In this document: one piece after another, positions 42,073 to 53,810 of the stretch
Numbering within the stretch: position 1 is the stretch's first letter
How the letters are laid out: every line of letters starts with the position of its first letter
Assembly (NCBI GenBank): GCA_003194525.1
Contig: NBIV01000163.1
Coordinates: forward strand, 62,001-126,000
Source of the DNA: Gracilariopsis chorda
Taxonomy: Eukaryota > Rhodophyta > Florideophyceae > Gracilariales > Gracilariaceae
Reading direction: 5' to 3'
DNA: 64,000 nt
Program-made: the position numbers and the translations under genes
Notes under the pieces: generated by a model
What the model saw: the letters and a program-made list of their open reading frames with translations, nothing else
Databases searched by the model: none
Told to the model about the DNA's origin: nothing

Positions 42073-45000
42073 TCTCAACACCCCACTCTTAATGATTTAC
42101 ACATGTATGAGGGGGTGTTGTTGATTGATGGGAGGCGGTGCGCCAATAAACCGCTCTGTATGCCCCTCTACGCGCATGCAAAACTGCCATTTGGCGCAAC
42201 GCCTCCCTACCACTTAAAAAATTCAGCAGCAGCAGCAGCAGCAAAGCTTCCTGCTTACTGGCTGGCACTCCCATAATGACTGCAGTGCCACCCAGTTACA
42301 CAAAGCAACGTGTCGCACTTTCTCATCATTGGCTGGCACTGCAGTCAATTTAGGCACCTAGGCGCCGCGGCGCCCCGTGGTTCTACGAGCACTATTGCGA
42401 GCGCAAGCGAGCAAAGTGCTCGGAGAGCCTCCGAACGCTACTAAAAACACAAATCTACAAAAACAACGCGGCGCGCAGCGCCGCCCACGGCCGAAGGCCG
42501 TTTCCACTTGTCTCAACACCCCACTCTTAATGATTTACACATGTATGAGGGGGGTGTTGTTGATTGATAGGAGGCGGTGCGCCAATAAACCGCTCTGTAT
42601 GCCTTTCTACGCGCATGCAAAACTGCCATTTGGCGCAACGCCTCCCTACCACTTAAAAAATTCAGCAGCAGCAGCAGCAGCAAAGCTTCCTGCTTACTGG
42701 CTCGCACTCCCATAATGACTGCAGTGCCACCCAGTTACACAAAGCAACGTGTCACGCTTTCTCATCATTGGCTGGCACTGCAGTCAATTTAGGCACCTAG
42801 GCGCCGCGGCGCCCCGTGGTTCTACGAGCGCTATTGCGAGCGCAAGAGAGCAAAGTGCTCGGAGAGCCTCCGAACGCCACGAAATACAAAAAGCTACAAA
42901 ACCAACGCGGCGCGCAGCGCCGCCCACGGCCGAAGGCCGTTTCCACTTGTCTCTCCATTATAATGATTTGTTCCTCTATGAGGGGGGTGTTCTTGATTGA
43001 ATGGAGGCGTTGCGCCATAAAATCCTCTTCCACGCCCCCGTTTGCCCATCTAAATCGCCCATTTGGCGCAACGCCTCCCTGCCATTTAAAAAATTCAGCA
43101 GCAGCAGCAGCAGCAAAGCTTCCTGCTTACTGGCTCGCACTCCCATAATGACTGCAGTGCCACCCAGTTACACAAAGCAACGTGTCGCGCTTTCTCATCA
43201 TTGGCTGGCACTGCAGTCAATTTAGACACCTAGGCGCCGCGGCGCCCCGTGGTTCTACGAGCGCTATTGCGAGCGCAAGCGAGCAAAGTGCTCGGAGAGC
43301 CTCCGAACGCCACGAAATACACAAAGCTACAAAACCAACGCGGCGCGCAGCGCCGCCCACGGCCGAAGGCCGTTTCCACTTGTCTCTCCATTATAATGAT
43401 TTGTTCCTCTATGAGGGGGGTGTTCTTGATTGAATGGAGGCGTTGCGCCATAAAATCCTCTTCCACGCCCCCGTTTGCCCATCCAAATCGCCCATTTGGC
43501 GCAACGCCTCCCTGCCATTTAAAAAATTCAGCAGCAGCAGCAGCAGCAAAGCTTCCTGCTTACTGGCTCGCACTCCCATAATGACTGCAGTGCCACCCAG
43601 TTACACAAAGCAACGTGTCGCGCTTTCTCATCATTGGCTGGCACTGCAGTCAATTTAGACACCTAGGCGCCGCGGCGCCCCGTGGTTCTACGAGCGCTAT
43701 TGCGAGCGCAAGCGAGCAAAGTGCTCGGAGAGCCTCCGAACGCCACGAAATACACAAAGCTACAAAACCAACGCGGCGCGCAGCGCCGCCCACGGCCGAA
43801 GGCCGTTTCCACTTGTCTCAACACCCCACTCTTAATGATTTACACATGTATGAGGGGGGTGTTCTTGATTGATGGGAGGCGGTGCGCCAATAAACCGCTC
43901 TGTATGCCCCTCTGCGCGCTTGCAAAACTGCCATTTGGCGCAACGCCTCCCTACCACTTAAAAAATTCAGCAGCAGCAGCAGCAGCAAAGCTTCCCGCTT
44001 ACTGGCTGGCACTCCCATAATGACTGCAGTGCCACCCAGTTACACAAAGCAACGTGTCGCGCTTCCTCATCATTGGCTGGCACTGCAGTCAATTTAGGCA
44101 CCTAGGCGCCGCGGCGCCCCGTGGTTCTACGAGCGCTATTGCGAGCGCAAGCGAGCAAAGTGCTGGGAGAGCCTCCGAACGCTACAAAATACACAAAGCT
44201 ACAAAAACAACGCGGCGCGCAGCGCCGCCCACGGCCGAAGGCCGTTTCCACTTGTCTCAACACCCCACCCTTAATGATTTACACATGTATGAGGGGGGTG
44301 TTGTTGATTGACGGGAGGCGGTGCGCCAATAAACCGCCCTGTATGCCCCTCTATGCGCATGCAAAACTGCCATTTGGCGCAACGCCTCCCTACCATTTAA
44401 AAAATTCAGCAGCAGCAGCAGCAGCAAAGCTTCCTGCTTACTGGCTGGCACTCCCATAATGACTGCAGTGCCACCAAGTTACACAAAGCAACGTGCCACG
44501 CTTTCTCATCATTGGCTGGTACTGCAGTCAATTTAGGCACCTAGGCGCCGCGGCGCCCCGTGGTTCTACGAGCGCTATTGCGAGCGCAAGCGAGCAAAGT
44601 GCTCGGAGAGCCTCCGAACGCCACGAAATACACAAAGCTACAAAACCAACGCGGCGCGCAGCGCCGCCCACGGCCGAAGGCCGTTTCCACTTGTCTCTCC
44701 ATTATAATGATTTGTTCCTCTATGAGGGGGGGGTTCTTGATTGAATGGAGGCGTTGCGCCACAAAATCCTCTTCCACGCCCCCGTTTGCCCATCCAAATC
44801 GCCCATTTGGCGCAACGCCTCCCTACCATTTAAAAAATTCAGCAGCAGCAGCAAAGCTTCCTGCTTACTGGCTGGCACTCCCATAATGACTGCAGTGCCA
44901 CCAAGTTACACAAAGCAACGTGTCACGCTTTCTCATCATTGGCTGGCACTGCAGTCAATTTAGGCACCTAGGCGCCGCGGCGCCCCGTGGTTCTACGAGC

Positions 45001-45569
45001 GCTATTGCGAGCGCAAGCGATCAAAGTGGTCGGAGAGCCTCCGAACGCCACGAAATACACAAAGCTACAAAATCAACGCGGCGCGCAGCGCCGCCCACGG
45101 CCGAAGGCCGTTTCCACTTTTCTCTCCACTATAAGTATTTATACGCGTATGAGGGGGGTGTTCTTGATTGAATGGAGGCGTTGCGCCACAAAATCTTGCA
45201 CGCCCCCGTTTGCCCATGCAAATCGCCCATATCGCGCAACGCCTCCCTACCACTTAAAACATTCAGCAGCAGCAGCAGCAGCAAAGCTTCCTGGTTACTG
45301 GCTGGCACTCCCATAATGACTGCAGTGCCATTCAGTTACACAAAGCAACGTGTCGCGCTTTCTCATCATTGGCTGGCACTGCAGTCAATTTAGGCACCTA
45401 AACACAAACCATTACTCTAGGCGCCGCGGCGCCCGGTGGTTCTACCAGCGCTATTGCGAGCGCAAGCGAGCAAAGTGCTCGGAGAGCCTCCAAACGCTAC
45501 TAAATATACAAAGCTACAAAAACCACGCGGCGCACAGCGCCGCCCACGGCCGAAGGCCGTTTCCACTTG
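42073..45569 (+). repeat. Head-to-tail array of eight short Helitron-like units (427-449 bp)
   Basis: The units are 42073-42510, 42511-42949, 42950-43382, 43383-43815, 43816-44254, 44255-44693, 44694-45120 and 45121-45569. Each begins TCTC and ends with a GC hairpin, about 9 nt, then CTTG (CTTT in the seventh). Two start families are mixed: TCTCAACACCCC (units 1, 2, 5, 6 and the next, truncated one) and TCTCTCCA (units 3, 4, 7, 8). Inside each unit are an inverted pair near the 5' end, a second strong inverted repeat (for example 43003-43017/43064-43078), a CAG run, a 14-bp palindrome and four triloop hairpins. Open frames across the units follow from repetition and composition and are not called as genes. 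Confidence 0.88.
42361..42501 (+). repeat. String of palindrome and triloop hairpins within one unit
   Basis: Positions are for unit 1: palindrome ggcgccgcggcgcc (42361-42374), cgagca-aag-tgctcg (42408-42422), cggag-agc-ctccg (42421-42433), gcggcgc-gca-gcgccgc (42468-42484) and acggcc-gaa-ggccgt (42487-42501). All stems are perfect, and the last four have exactly three loop bases. The same string recurs in the other units with few changes. Confidence 0.9.
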
Positions 45570-45745
45570 TCTCAACACCCCCCACTCTTAATGATTTACA
45601 CATGTATGAGGGGGGTGTTGTTGATTGACGGGAGGCGCTGCGCCACAAATTCGCTTTGCAAGCCCCCGTTTGCGCATGCAAAACCCCCATTTGGCGCAAC
45701 GCCTCCCTACCATTTAAAAAATTCAGCAGCAGCAGCAGCAGCAAA

Positions 45746-46670
45746 GCGTCCAGTTAATAAGCACTGCTGCTGCAAGTTGACTGTGCAATGGCTGCTGAAT
45801 GGCTTGCAATACAATCAAATTGTTGTGCCAGCCATTCAGCAGCAAAACCCCGCCTGTTCATTCCGACACGTGGCAAATTGCACTGCGCCAGTGGAATGCA
45901 TTCCGACACGTGGCAAATTGCACTGCGCCGGTGCAGTGTATACTGACGTTTCATTGCAGACTTGCCTGCAACAGACGTATATACTGCACTGGCGCAGTGC
46001 GAAATGCATCTCGCTTGCTGACCCTAACCACTATTTTCCATCCCATTCAGGCTCGGCCAATAGCGCAGTGTCGTAACCTTTTGCTACTTTGGGCACTGTT
46101 TGCTGGCCTGGGACCTAAGCAAGGCCGAACTCGTGTGCAGGCCGCCACAAGAGTAACCCACTAAGTACCACGGATCCGGGAAAATTCAGGTGCTCCTCTG
46201 TGGTATACTGGTCGTTTGACGGCGATCAGGAAGTCTGAGAGTTTACCGGACCTAATACCAGCTTGCTGTTCAGGGTCCGGGGCGGCCGCCGTGTCGTACC
46301 TCTTGGGGCCGGAAAGCACACTTCGGTGTGTGAGTAAAGGCAGACCAATCCTTACAACCGGACGCGGGTTAAACATCAAACGGCTTGAAAACCGGCTGGG
46401 CACACTCCGCCCGTCATAATCCAAGAGGAGTGTGTCGAGAGTCCCTGTGCTGCGCACGACTGCATCGGGTAAGTATAAGCCTTGCAGCAATTTGTTTTTT
46501 TAATTGCTGCATGCGACTAGGCCCGGTGGGTGCAAAGCAACAAACTGCAACCAGTTTTTCACTTTCAATTTTCTGGTATATTGGAAATTATTCTGGAACT
46601 CTGGCAAATTTTTTAACGGTTTACAAAAACATAGAATTGTTTTTTTTTTTCCTTTTTCTGGTAAATTGAA
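45746..46670 (+). promoter_or_regulatory. Leader of Helitron element 1
   Basis: This non-coding 0.9-kb leader is conserved in all three elements (52885-53810 and about 60495-61373). It contains a 40-bp tandem duplication (45859-45898 and the next 40 bp), a cUUCGg hairpin (46317-46330), a possible splice donor GTAAGTAT near 46469, and a 9-bp inverted repeat (gcagcaatt/aattgctgc) near 46485-46512, before a T-rich run and ORF1. Confidence 0.6.
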
Positions 46671-47054
46671 ATGACGAGAGGAGGGCGACGTCTAAACTCT
46701 GGTGGCGTCCGATCTAACTCAGGAGGTGCCAGAGACAATTCTGGAGGTGCCAGGTTGAACGCAGGCGGTTCAAGGCAAAACGCTGGTGGTCGTCGCGTTG
46801 GCAGTGGTGGAGCACGGGCAGGAGCTGGAAGACCCCGAAGAGCACCAGCTCTTCCAGCTCCAGATGAGTTGGGAGTAAATGAGAGCGGAGCACACGTTCA
46901 AGGACCTATTGTTCCAGCGGTTGAAGAAGACGAAATTACCCCTGCACCTACTTCGGTTGCAGCAGCAGTTAGCACAAGCGCCGCTGGAGCCAGTGGGTCC
47001 GCTGCCACAGACTACCAACATGGTGCCCACTTCCTGGATTTCTGGAGTTTGTGA
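46671..47054 (+). CDS. Helitron ORF1: Gly/Arg repeat N-terminal segment, element 1
   Basis: This 127-aa product is basic, with heptad-like NSGGARx/NAGGxRx repeats (residues 8-40), then a Pro/Ala part with VEEDEITPAPT. That motif recurs three times at the start of the downstream RepHel frame, so ORF1 is most likely the N-terminal part of RepHel joined by an intron or frameshift. It ends FLDFWSL; its TGA overlaps the first codon of the open RepHel frame by -1. The identical arrangement occurs in all three elements. RGG-like repeats suggest nucleic-acid binding. Confidence 0.65.
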   Translation: MTRGGRRLNSGGVRSNSGGARDNSGGARLNAGGSRQNAGGRRVGSGGARAGAGRPRRAPALPAPDELGVNESGAHVQGPIVPAVEEDEITPAPTSVAAAVSTSAAGASGSAATDYQHGAHFLDFWSL

Positions 47055-47086
47055 GAGGCCTTCCAAGTCACATTCCACCGCCTCCG

Positions 47087-50000
47087 ATGCCTCCCTTTCT
47101 CCCACCGATGCCTGCAGAACAGATTCCGGTTGCGATGGAAGTGGAAGAGGATGAGATCATCCTTGCTCCTCCACAGCCACCGCCATCACAGCAGCCTGCT
47201 CTGCCACAAGCTGAACAAGAGGAAGAACAGATGCCAGTCCCGATGGAAGTGGAAGAGGATGAGATCACCCCGGCTCCCTCACACCCGCCGCCGCAGCCTG
47301 CGTTGCCACAAGCTGAACAGGAAGAACAACAGATGTCTATTCCGATGGAGGTGGAAGCGGATGAGATCACACCGGCTCCCTCACACCAGCCGCAGCATCA
47401 GCCACAGCAACAGCTTGATATGACGGTCATGCACTGTGCTGGGCGTCCTGATCGAGGACTCTATCGCGTGTACTATGCGAGGGATTCTGTAGCAGCTCAG
47501 GCGAGGAATGATCCGGCCATCCGTGCAAGCGTGCCGAAGTTTGAGACGCTTCCGACTGCAGGTCAAAGGCGATGCGGAAGATGCGGCGAGCACGCACACA
47601 CGCTCTCCTCCTGCCCGTACCGGGACTGGACATTGAGAATTCATAGCTGCAAGTACTGCGGATGCGTTTTGCTTGGCAAAGAGACCAATGGAGTGTGCTG
47701 TGGAATGAAAAGAATGTCAGGGTGGGGCGTCACGTTCCGCAGAAGGCATAGCAACGAGTTGGTTCGCAGTCGTTATAGTCTGAGAGCCTTTCACAGCCAT
47801 TTTCTCAACTTGAATACGCTCTTCGCTACGACGCAAGCGTTCATGGACGTGTCGTATGTGACGGGAGGCGGTCCCTCCTTTCTGAGACTTGAGGGAAACG
47901 CAGCTCTCGCTCTGCCCACGCAGAACCAGAACAACACGCGCTACAGCTTTCTGTGGGGTACTGGTCCGCCTTCCTTGGATCCCTCTCACTATACGCGTGC
48001 CAATTTGCGTGCGTTCATTCAAGATATCAACGTACGAGACATCGTGCCCAAGTTGTACAATGTGATCCAGCCAAAGCCAGACGTGGTGCGTGAGCGGTAC
48101 CAATCCATGCTTAGCACGCAACAACAACAACAAAATGCAGATACCGCCGTCGATATCAGCATGCAGGCAGCAGAAGAGGGAGTAGTCGTACGTGGTTACG
48201 AAGGAACCCGAAGTGCCACAGTCAGTGCTCCTCACGTAGGTGCTGGGCCTCTCCCTGAAGATGCTCCTGGTGGGGGGCCAACCATGATGAGAACGCTCGT
48301 CGTGGATCCGACTGGCATGTACCGAGTGGAGTCTCAAGTAACGCGCTTGGTAGAAGGAACCGTAACAGAAGAGCACGCCGTAGTGACGGCTGCTGCTGCT
48401 GCTAATGCTGGAGATGGGGCGACTGCGAATGCCGCAAACAATGCGCAAGTGCGGTACCGCCTTCTAAAACCGGCATCCAAAATGGCAGAGAAAGGCACTT
48501 TTCCTCTTCTCTACCCGTACGGGGATCAGCACGAACCATTTGACATCGGCCTGTTCCTGGAGGCAAGGAACTTCACACAGCAAAGCTCAGATCTCAGCGT
48601 CAACGAGTGGAAGCTCCGAAAGCTCACCTGGGCTCAGAACGCGAAGCGACGTTTGTACTCAGACAACGTCCTCCTCAACAGTGCACCGTTGATGCAGATG
48701 TGGATGCTCCGCACGCACACAAACATTGAGGACCTGCGACTACGCTTCCTGGAAAGAGAACAACGGGCACGCATTGTACAAGAGCAAGAAATGCAGCAAG
48801 CACAACAGCAAACCGGTCACGTGCCACAATCCCAGTTCGTGCTAATGGGACGCATCTTTCTGCCCGATGACTCGGTCAACTCAGCAGCGTACTGGAAGAA
48901 CAAGCGCATGGATGTACAGGCGATCGTAGCGCGGAGAGCACCGCCTTCTCTGTTCATTACAATCACCATGAACATCTGGAGAGAGGACATCCAGCGCCTT
49001 GGTATGGATACCAGCAATCGGAGCGCATTTACGGCACAGAGTAACCGCCCTCGACCGTTTGACCGACCTGATCTGATTGCAAGGGTGTACAACCAGTACG
49101 CAAACGACTTCATGAAGGATTTGGAGAAGAATTCGGAGCAGATCTTTGGATTGAAGTGCCTGGGGCTTGCATCAAAGCTCGAGTTTCAAGAGCGCAATGT
49201 GCCTCATCACCACATGCTCGTGTGGCTCGAAGGAGGCGTGATTGAAGACGTTGATGTGATCGACGAGCTCATTCGTGCAGAACTTCCCCTTCCAGGCGAA
49301 GACGACGCGCTGCGTGCCCTCATTCGTTCCATGCACAGGCACTGCCACTCCACCTATTGCCGGAATCGCGCTGGGCGGTGCAAGTTTGGATACGACAGCA
49401 ATATGATTGTGCCGGAGACGTACATTGAAGAAGGCACGAATCGCGTTATTTACCGCAGAATAAGGCAACATGACCTCAAGATTGTGCCGTACAACCCAAC
49501 TCTGACCAAGAAGTACCGCTCTCATATCAACGTAGAACGCACGCAAGGAGGGGGCGCAGTGGCTTATCTGATGAAGTACGCGTTTAAGCAGCCCAAAGCT
49601 CAGGAGGTGGTGCTCAATGTGAGTGATGCTAATGAGACAGGCACACACAACGAGCAGCAACAAGAGCCACAGGTGCAGAACGACATTCGTGCATACATGC
49701 GAGCACGTGTGGTGGGCGCCGTCAATGCATCTTGGAGACTTTTCGAGTTTCGACATGTTCACATCGTACCAAAAGTAGAGCGACTGGCCGTTCACTTGGA
49801 AGGAGAGCGCACATTTCTGCTGAGAGGTCCAAACCAGCTCTTTTCTGCATCACAGCCGTCTACACTGGAGAGATACTTTGCAAGGCCCGAAGCATACGCG
49901 AACCTCGACTACCTTTCGTACTTTTGAAAAAGTGCGATTGTATCGCACGCTTACTGCCCGCGTGCTTATCCAATACGACGGAGACAGCACTCAGGTGCCC

Positions 50001-52094
50001 ACAGACGACTGCGATCCGCCCATGTACATGGTAGAGCGCACGGACGACGAGCAGTGCGTCGCAAGGATCAGAGGTGTTTCACCGTCGGACATTGAGCTAT
50101 TTGCTCTGTGCTTGCTGCTCATGAATCACGGCTCGAGCTCTTATGAAGACGCAAGGACTTTCAACGGACAGCAGTATGGAACGTATCGTGAAACTGCGAT
50201 TGTAAGCGGACTGCTCGCGGACGGATCCGAGTTTGATATTGCATTCCAAGAAGCAGTGCAGATATACAGCACGCCCTCAGAGCTACGACGTCTGGTTGTT
50301 ACACTATACCAACAAGGCGCAGACCCAGAAAAAATGGCCGTCGAAAACTGGGAGGCACTATGTAGCGACATACATACAGGAGATGAGCAGCAACGAAAGC
50401 AAGAAATGTATCGACGTGTGGTGGAAATCTCAGACAAGCACGGAGGACGACTGCTTCGCGATCACAGCTTCTTCTCCCAACACCTACAGCAGGATCATAC
50501 AGCATTGACTGAGGCGAATCGAGCTACAACAACTCGAGAGGCACGAGTGGTGCGAAATTCGTCAACTTTGCAGTCAAGGTACGCCACCTTAAAACCTCGC
50601 CAAAGACAAGTCATTGACACCGTCATTGCCGCATTGCAACAACGAAAAGCGCTGCTGGAGCGAACAAGCACTCCTGGAAACGTGTTCTTTGTGCAAGGAT
50701 CCGCAGGAACTGGAAAGACATACGTGCTCAACCTCCTTCGTGATATCGTTGAGTCGGAAGGAATGCTTGCTGAAATGACTGCTACAACAGGCATTGCAGC
50801 TTCGTTTTACGAAGGTGGCCGCACTTTACATAGCCTGCTTCGGACTGGGTGTAGCTGATAGGGACAGCACAAGCAGCACTACAGCCACTTTGTCAAAGTA
50901 CGGTCCCCGATCTCAACGTGCAGAACTGCTACGTGAAATACAACTGCTCGTCTTGGATGAGGCGTCCATGCTCTCACGAAAGCTCTTCGAACTCATGGAT
51001 GCGTTGCTCAAAGATCTTCGCTGCAGTGGAATGGAAAACCCGCCTCCCTTTGGGGCTTGACCATCGTTCTATCAGGCGACTACTCCCAGCTGCTTCCAGT
51101 GTTGCCGCAGGTGTACATGGAGGACGAGCCAAGTGGTAATGTGAGACGAGTGTACACAAACATTCTCAACGAATTGCCGTGGAAGAGTGATCTGTGGACA
51201 TTGTGCTCGGTTCAAGTGCTGTACCTCACGGAACAAGTACGCCAAGCCGATGATCCGGCATTTGCGTCGCTGTTACGTTCCATTGCACGAAACACAATAT
51301 CCAACAACGCTCCAATACCACTCAGATCTACCGGTGGCATGCAAACCGCCTACCAATTCCTGTGGAAGTGGCTCACAACACGACGCAAGGAGGATGTGGA
51401 TCTCAGCAAAATGCTCATTGCCTCCACAAATCAGTTGGTCGACGAACATAATGCGGCAGCGCTAGATCTGTTTCCTGGTGAGCGCTTCACTCTTCCGTCA
51501 GCGACAACCGTGCAACCTGTTCGTGGACAGAACCCAGAGTCTGACTTTGCCAGTTCTATCGTCCCCGAGTTTGCATATCAGTATGCGCCTACTGGAGTAA
51601 CGCCTCATAACTTGGACTTGAAGATTGGTGTGCCAGTTATGGTCATTCGGAACGTGCTGCATCCCGCTGTGGTCAACGGAAAGCTGTTCTTAGTCGTGCG
51701 TGTCGATCAATTTACGATGCAGGTGGCTCGATTCGACGAGAACAGACAGGTGCTCGAACGACAGCTCCTGCATCGTATCGACTTCGAGTTTTCTTTCGCA
51801 GATATTCGCATGATTCGAAGGCAGTTTCCCATTCGTCTCGCGTTTGCAGCTACCATTCACAAAGGACAGGGAAAGACGTTGGATAGCTTGGTTGTGGATG
51901 TGCGATCCAACTTCTTCTGCGCTGGTCAGTTGTATGTCGCATTGTCGCGCGTTCGAAGGAACGACCATGTGCTGCTCCTGCATGATCCGCAGCTTACACC
52001 CGCGAATGCGCACACAATTCATCCCATGCCTGTTCCCATCGCCAACCCAGTGCTGCCTGAAGCCATTCAGTTCTGCATCCCTCCACAAACGTAA
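47087..52094 (+). pseudogene. RepHel of Helitron element 1, interrupted
   Basis: This is the rolling-circle replication initiator plus helicase of a Helitron, the same protein as in element 2 and essentially identical in sequence. Compared with element 2 it has three one-base differences in homopolymers: an extra T near 49922-49925 that brings a stop, an extra T near 50840, and a missing G near 51052-51056. All lie in short runs, so a sequencing or assembly error is as likely as true decay. The first ATG is at 47087, and the frame is open back to 47051. Confidence 0.85.
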
Positions 52095-52241
52095 TCATAT
52101 CTCTTGCATTCTTCTTTCATTGAATTAAACTACTTGCTTTTCTGCTTTAGCTTTCTCCACCCTCTTTTTTCCTCACCGCTGTTTATCACTGCTCCACCGC
52201 GGCGCGCAGCGCCGCCCGCAGCCGAAGGCCGCTTCCTCTTG

Positions 52242-52711
52242 TCTCAACACCCCACTCTTAATGATTTACACATGTATGAGGGGGGTGTTGTTGACTGACG
52301 GGAGGCGTTGCGCCACAAATTCGCTTTGCACACCCCCGTTTGCCCATGCAAAACGCCCATTTGGCGCAACGCCTCCCTACCATTTAAAACCTTCAGCAGC
52401 AGCAGCAGCAGCAAAGCTTGCTGCTTACTGGCTGGCACTCCCATAATGACTGCAGTGCCACCCAGTTACAAAAAGCAACGTGTCGCGCTTTCTCATCATT
52501 GGCTGGCACTGCAGTCAATTTGGGCACCTAAACAAAAACCCTAACGGCTCCACATACTCTAGGCGCCGCGGCGCCCCGTGGTTCTACGAGTGCTATTGCA
52601 AGCGCAAGCGAGCAAAGTGCTCGGAGAGCCTCCGAACGCTACGAAATACAAAAAGCTACAAAAACAACGCGGCGCGGAGCGCCGCCCACGGTCGAAGGCC
52701 GTTTCTACTTG
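52242..52711 (+). repeat. Short Helitron-like unit between elements 1 and 2 (470 bp)
   Basis: It has the same structure as the 42-45 kb units, but about 30 bp longer through an insert before the ggcgccgcggcgcc palindrome. It ends in a slightly altered hairpin (acggtcgaaggccgt) and CTTG. Confidence 0.88.
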
Positions 52712-53810
52712 TCTCAACACCCCACTCTTAATGATTTGCTCATGTATGAGGGGGGTGTTGTTGACTGACGGGAGGCGTTGCGCCAAAAATTCGCTTTGCA
52801 CGCCCCGGTTTGCCCATGCAAAACCCCGTTTGGCGCAACGCCTCCCTTACCATTTAAAACCTTCAGCAGCAGCAGCAGCAGCAAAGCGTCCAGTTAATAA
52901 GCACTGCTGCTGCAAGTTGACTGTGCAATGGCTGCTGAATGGCTTGCAATACAATCAAATTGTTGTGCCAGCCATTCAGCAGCAAAACCCCGCCTGTTCA
53001 TTCCGACACGTGGCAAATTGCACTGCGCCAGTGGAATGCATTCCGACACGTGGCAAATTGCACTGCGCCGGTGCAGTGTATACTGACGTTTCATTGCAGA
53101 CTTGCCTGCAACAGACGTATATACTGCACTGGCGCAGTGCGAAATGCATCTCGCTTGCTGACCCTAACCACTATTTTCCATCCCATTCAGGCTCGGCCAA
53201 TAGCGCAGTGTCGTAACCTTTTGCTACTTTGGGCACTGTTTGCTGGCCTGGGACCTAAGCAAGGCCGAACTCGTGTGCAGGCCGCCACAAGAGTAACCCA
53301 CTAAGTACCACGGATCCGGGAAAATTCAGGTGCTCCTCTGTGGTATACTGGTCGTTTGACGGCGATCAGGAAGTCTGAGAGTTTACCGGACCTAATACCA
53401 GCTTGCTGTTCAGGGTCCGGGGCGGCCGCCGTGTCGTACCTCTTGGGGCCGGAAAGCACACTTCGGTGTGTGAGTAAAGGCAGACCAATCCTTACAACCG
53501 GACGCGGGTTAAACATCAAACGGCTTGAAAACCGGCTGGGCACACTCCGCCCGTCATAATCCAAGAGGAGTGTGTCGAGAGTCCCTGTGCTGCGCACGAC
53601 TGCATCGGGTAAGTATAAGCCTTGCAGCAATTTGTTTTTTTTAATTGCTGCATGCGACTAGGCCCGGTGGGTGCAAAGCAACAAACTGCAACCAGTTTTT
53701 CACTTTCAATTTTCTGTATATTGGAAATTATTCTGGAACTCTGGCAAATTTTTTAACGGTTTACAAAAACATAGAATTGTTTTTTTTTTTCCTTTTTCTG
53801 GTAAATTGAA

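Larger units (their letters stand above)
45570..52241 (+). mobile_element. Helitron RepHel element 1 (6.67 kb)
   Basis: It is bounded by the same TCTC start and hairpin plus CTTG end as the short units. Its first ~175 bp and last ~45 bp match the two ends of a short unit; the unit's middle is replaced by a RepHel cassette. Order: unit 5' part to the CAG run (about 45745), 0.9-kb leader, ORF1 (46671-47054), RepHel reading frame (47087-52094), short 3' UTR, then the gcggcgc hairpin and end. It is nearly identical to element 2, so the duplication is recent. Confidence 0.85.

Noticed and set aside
42377-44886. Open frames of about 110 codons repeated in each short unit, on both strands
   Set aside because: They follow the tandem repetition and GC hairpins, vary in length with unit indels, and encode low-complexity runs (poly-Ala/Ser from the CAG tract). 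No domain is seen.
42073-45569. CRISPR-like array
   Set aside because: The repeat period is about 430 bp, with no short repeats separated by unique spacers, in a eukaryotic context with no cas genes.
46190-46280. tRNA-like A box (tggtatactggtc) and B-box-like word (gttcagggtcc) in the Helitron leader; also 5S-rRNA-like words near 46155-46195
   Set aside because: The A box mismatches at a key position, the spacing and flanks do not fold into a cloverleaf, and the 5S resemblance is only a few short words.
47717-48448. 243-codon minus-strand frame seen in all three RepHel genes
   Set aside because: It lies wholly antisense to the RepHel coding region; its repetition only reflects the three element copies.
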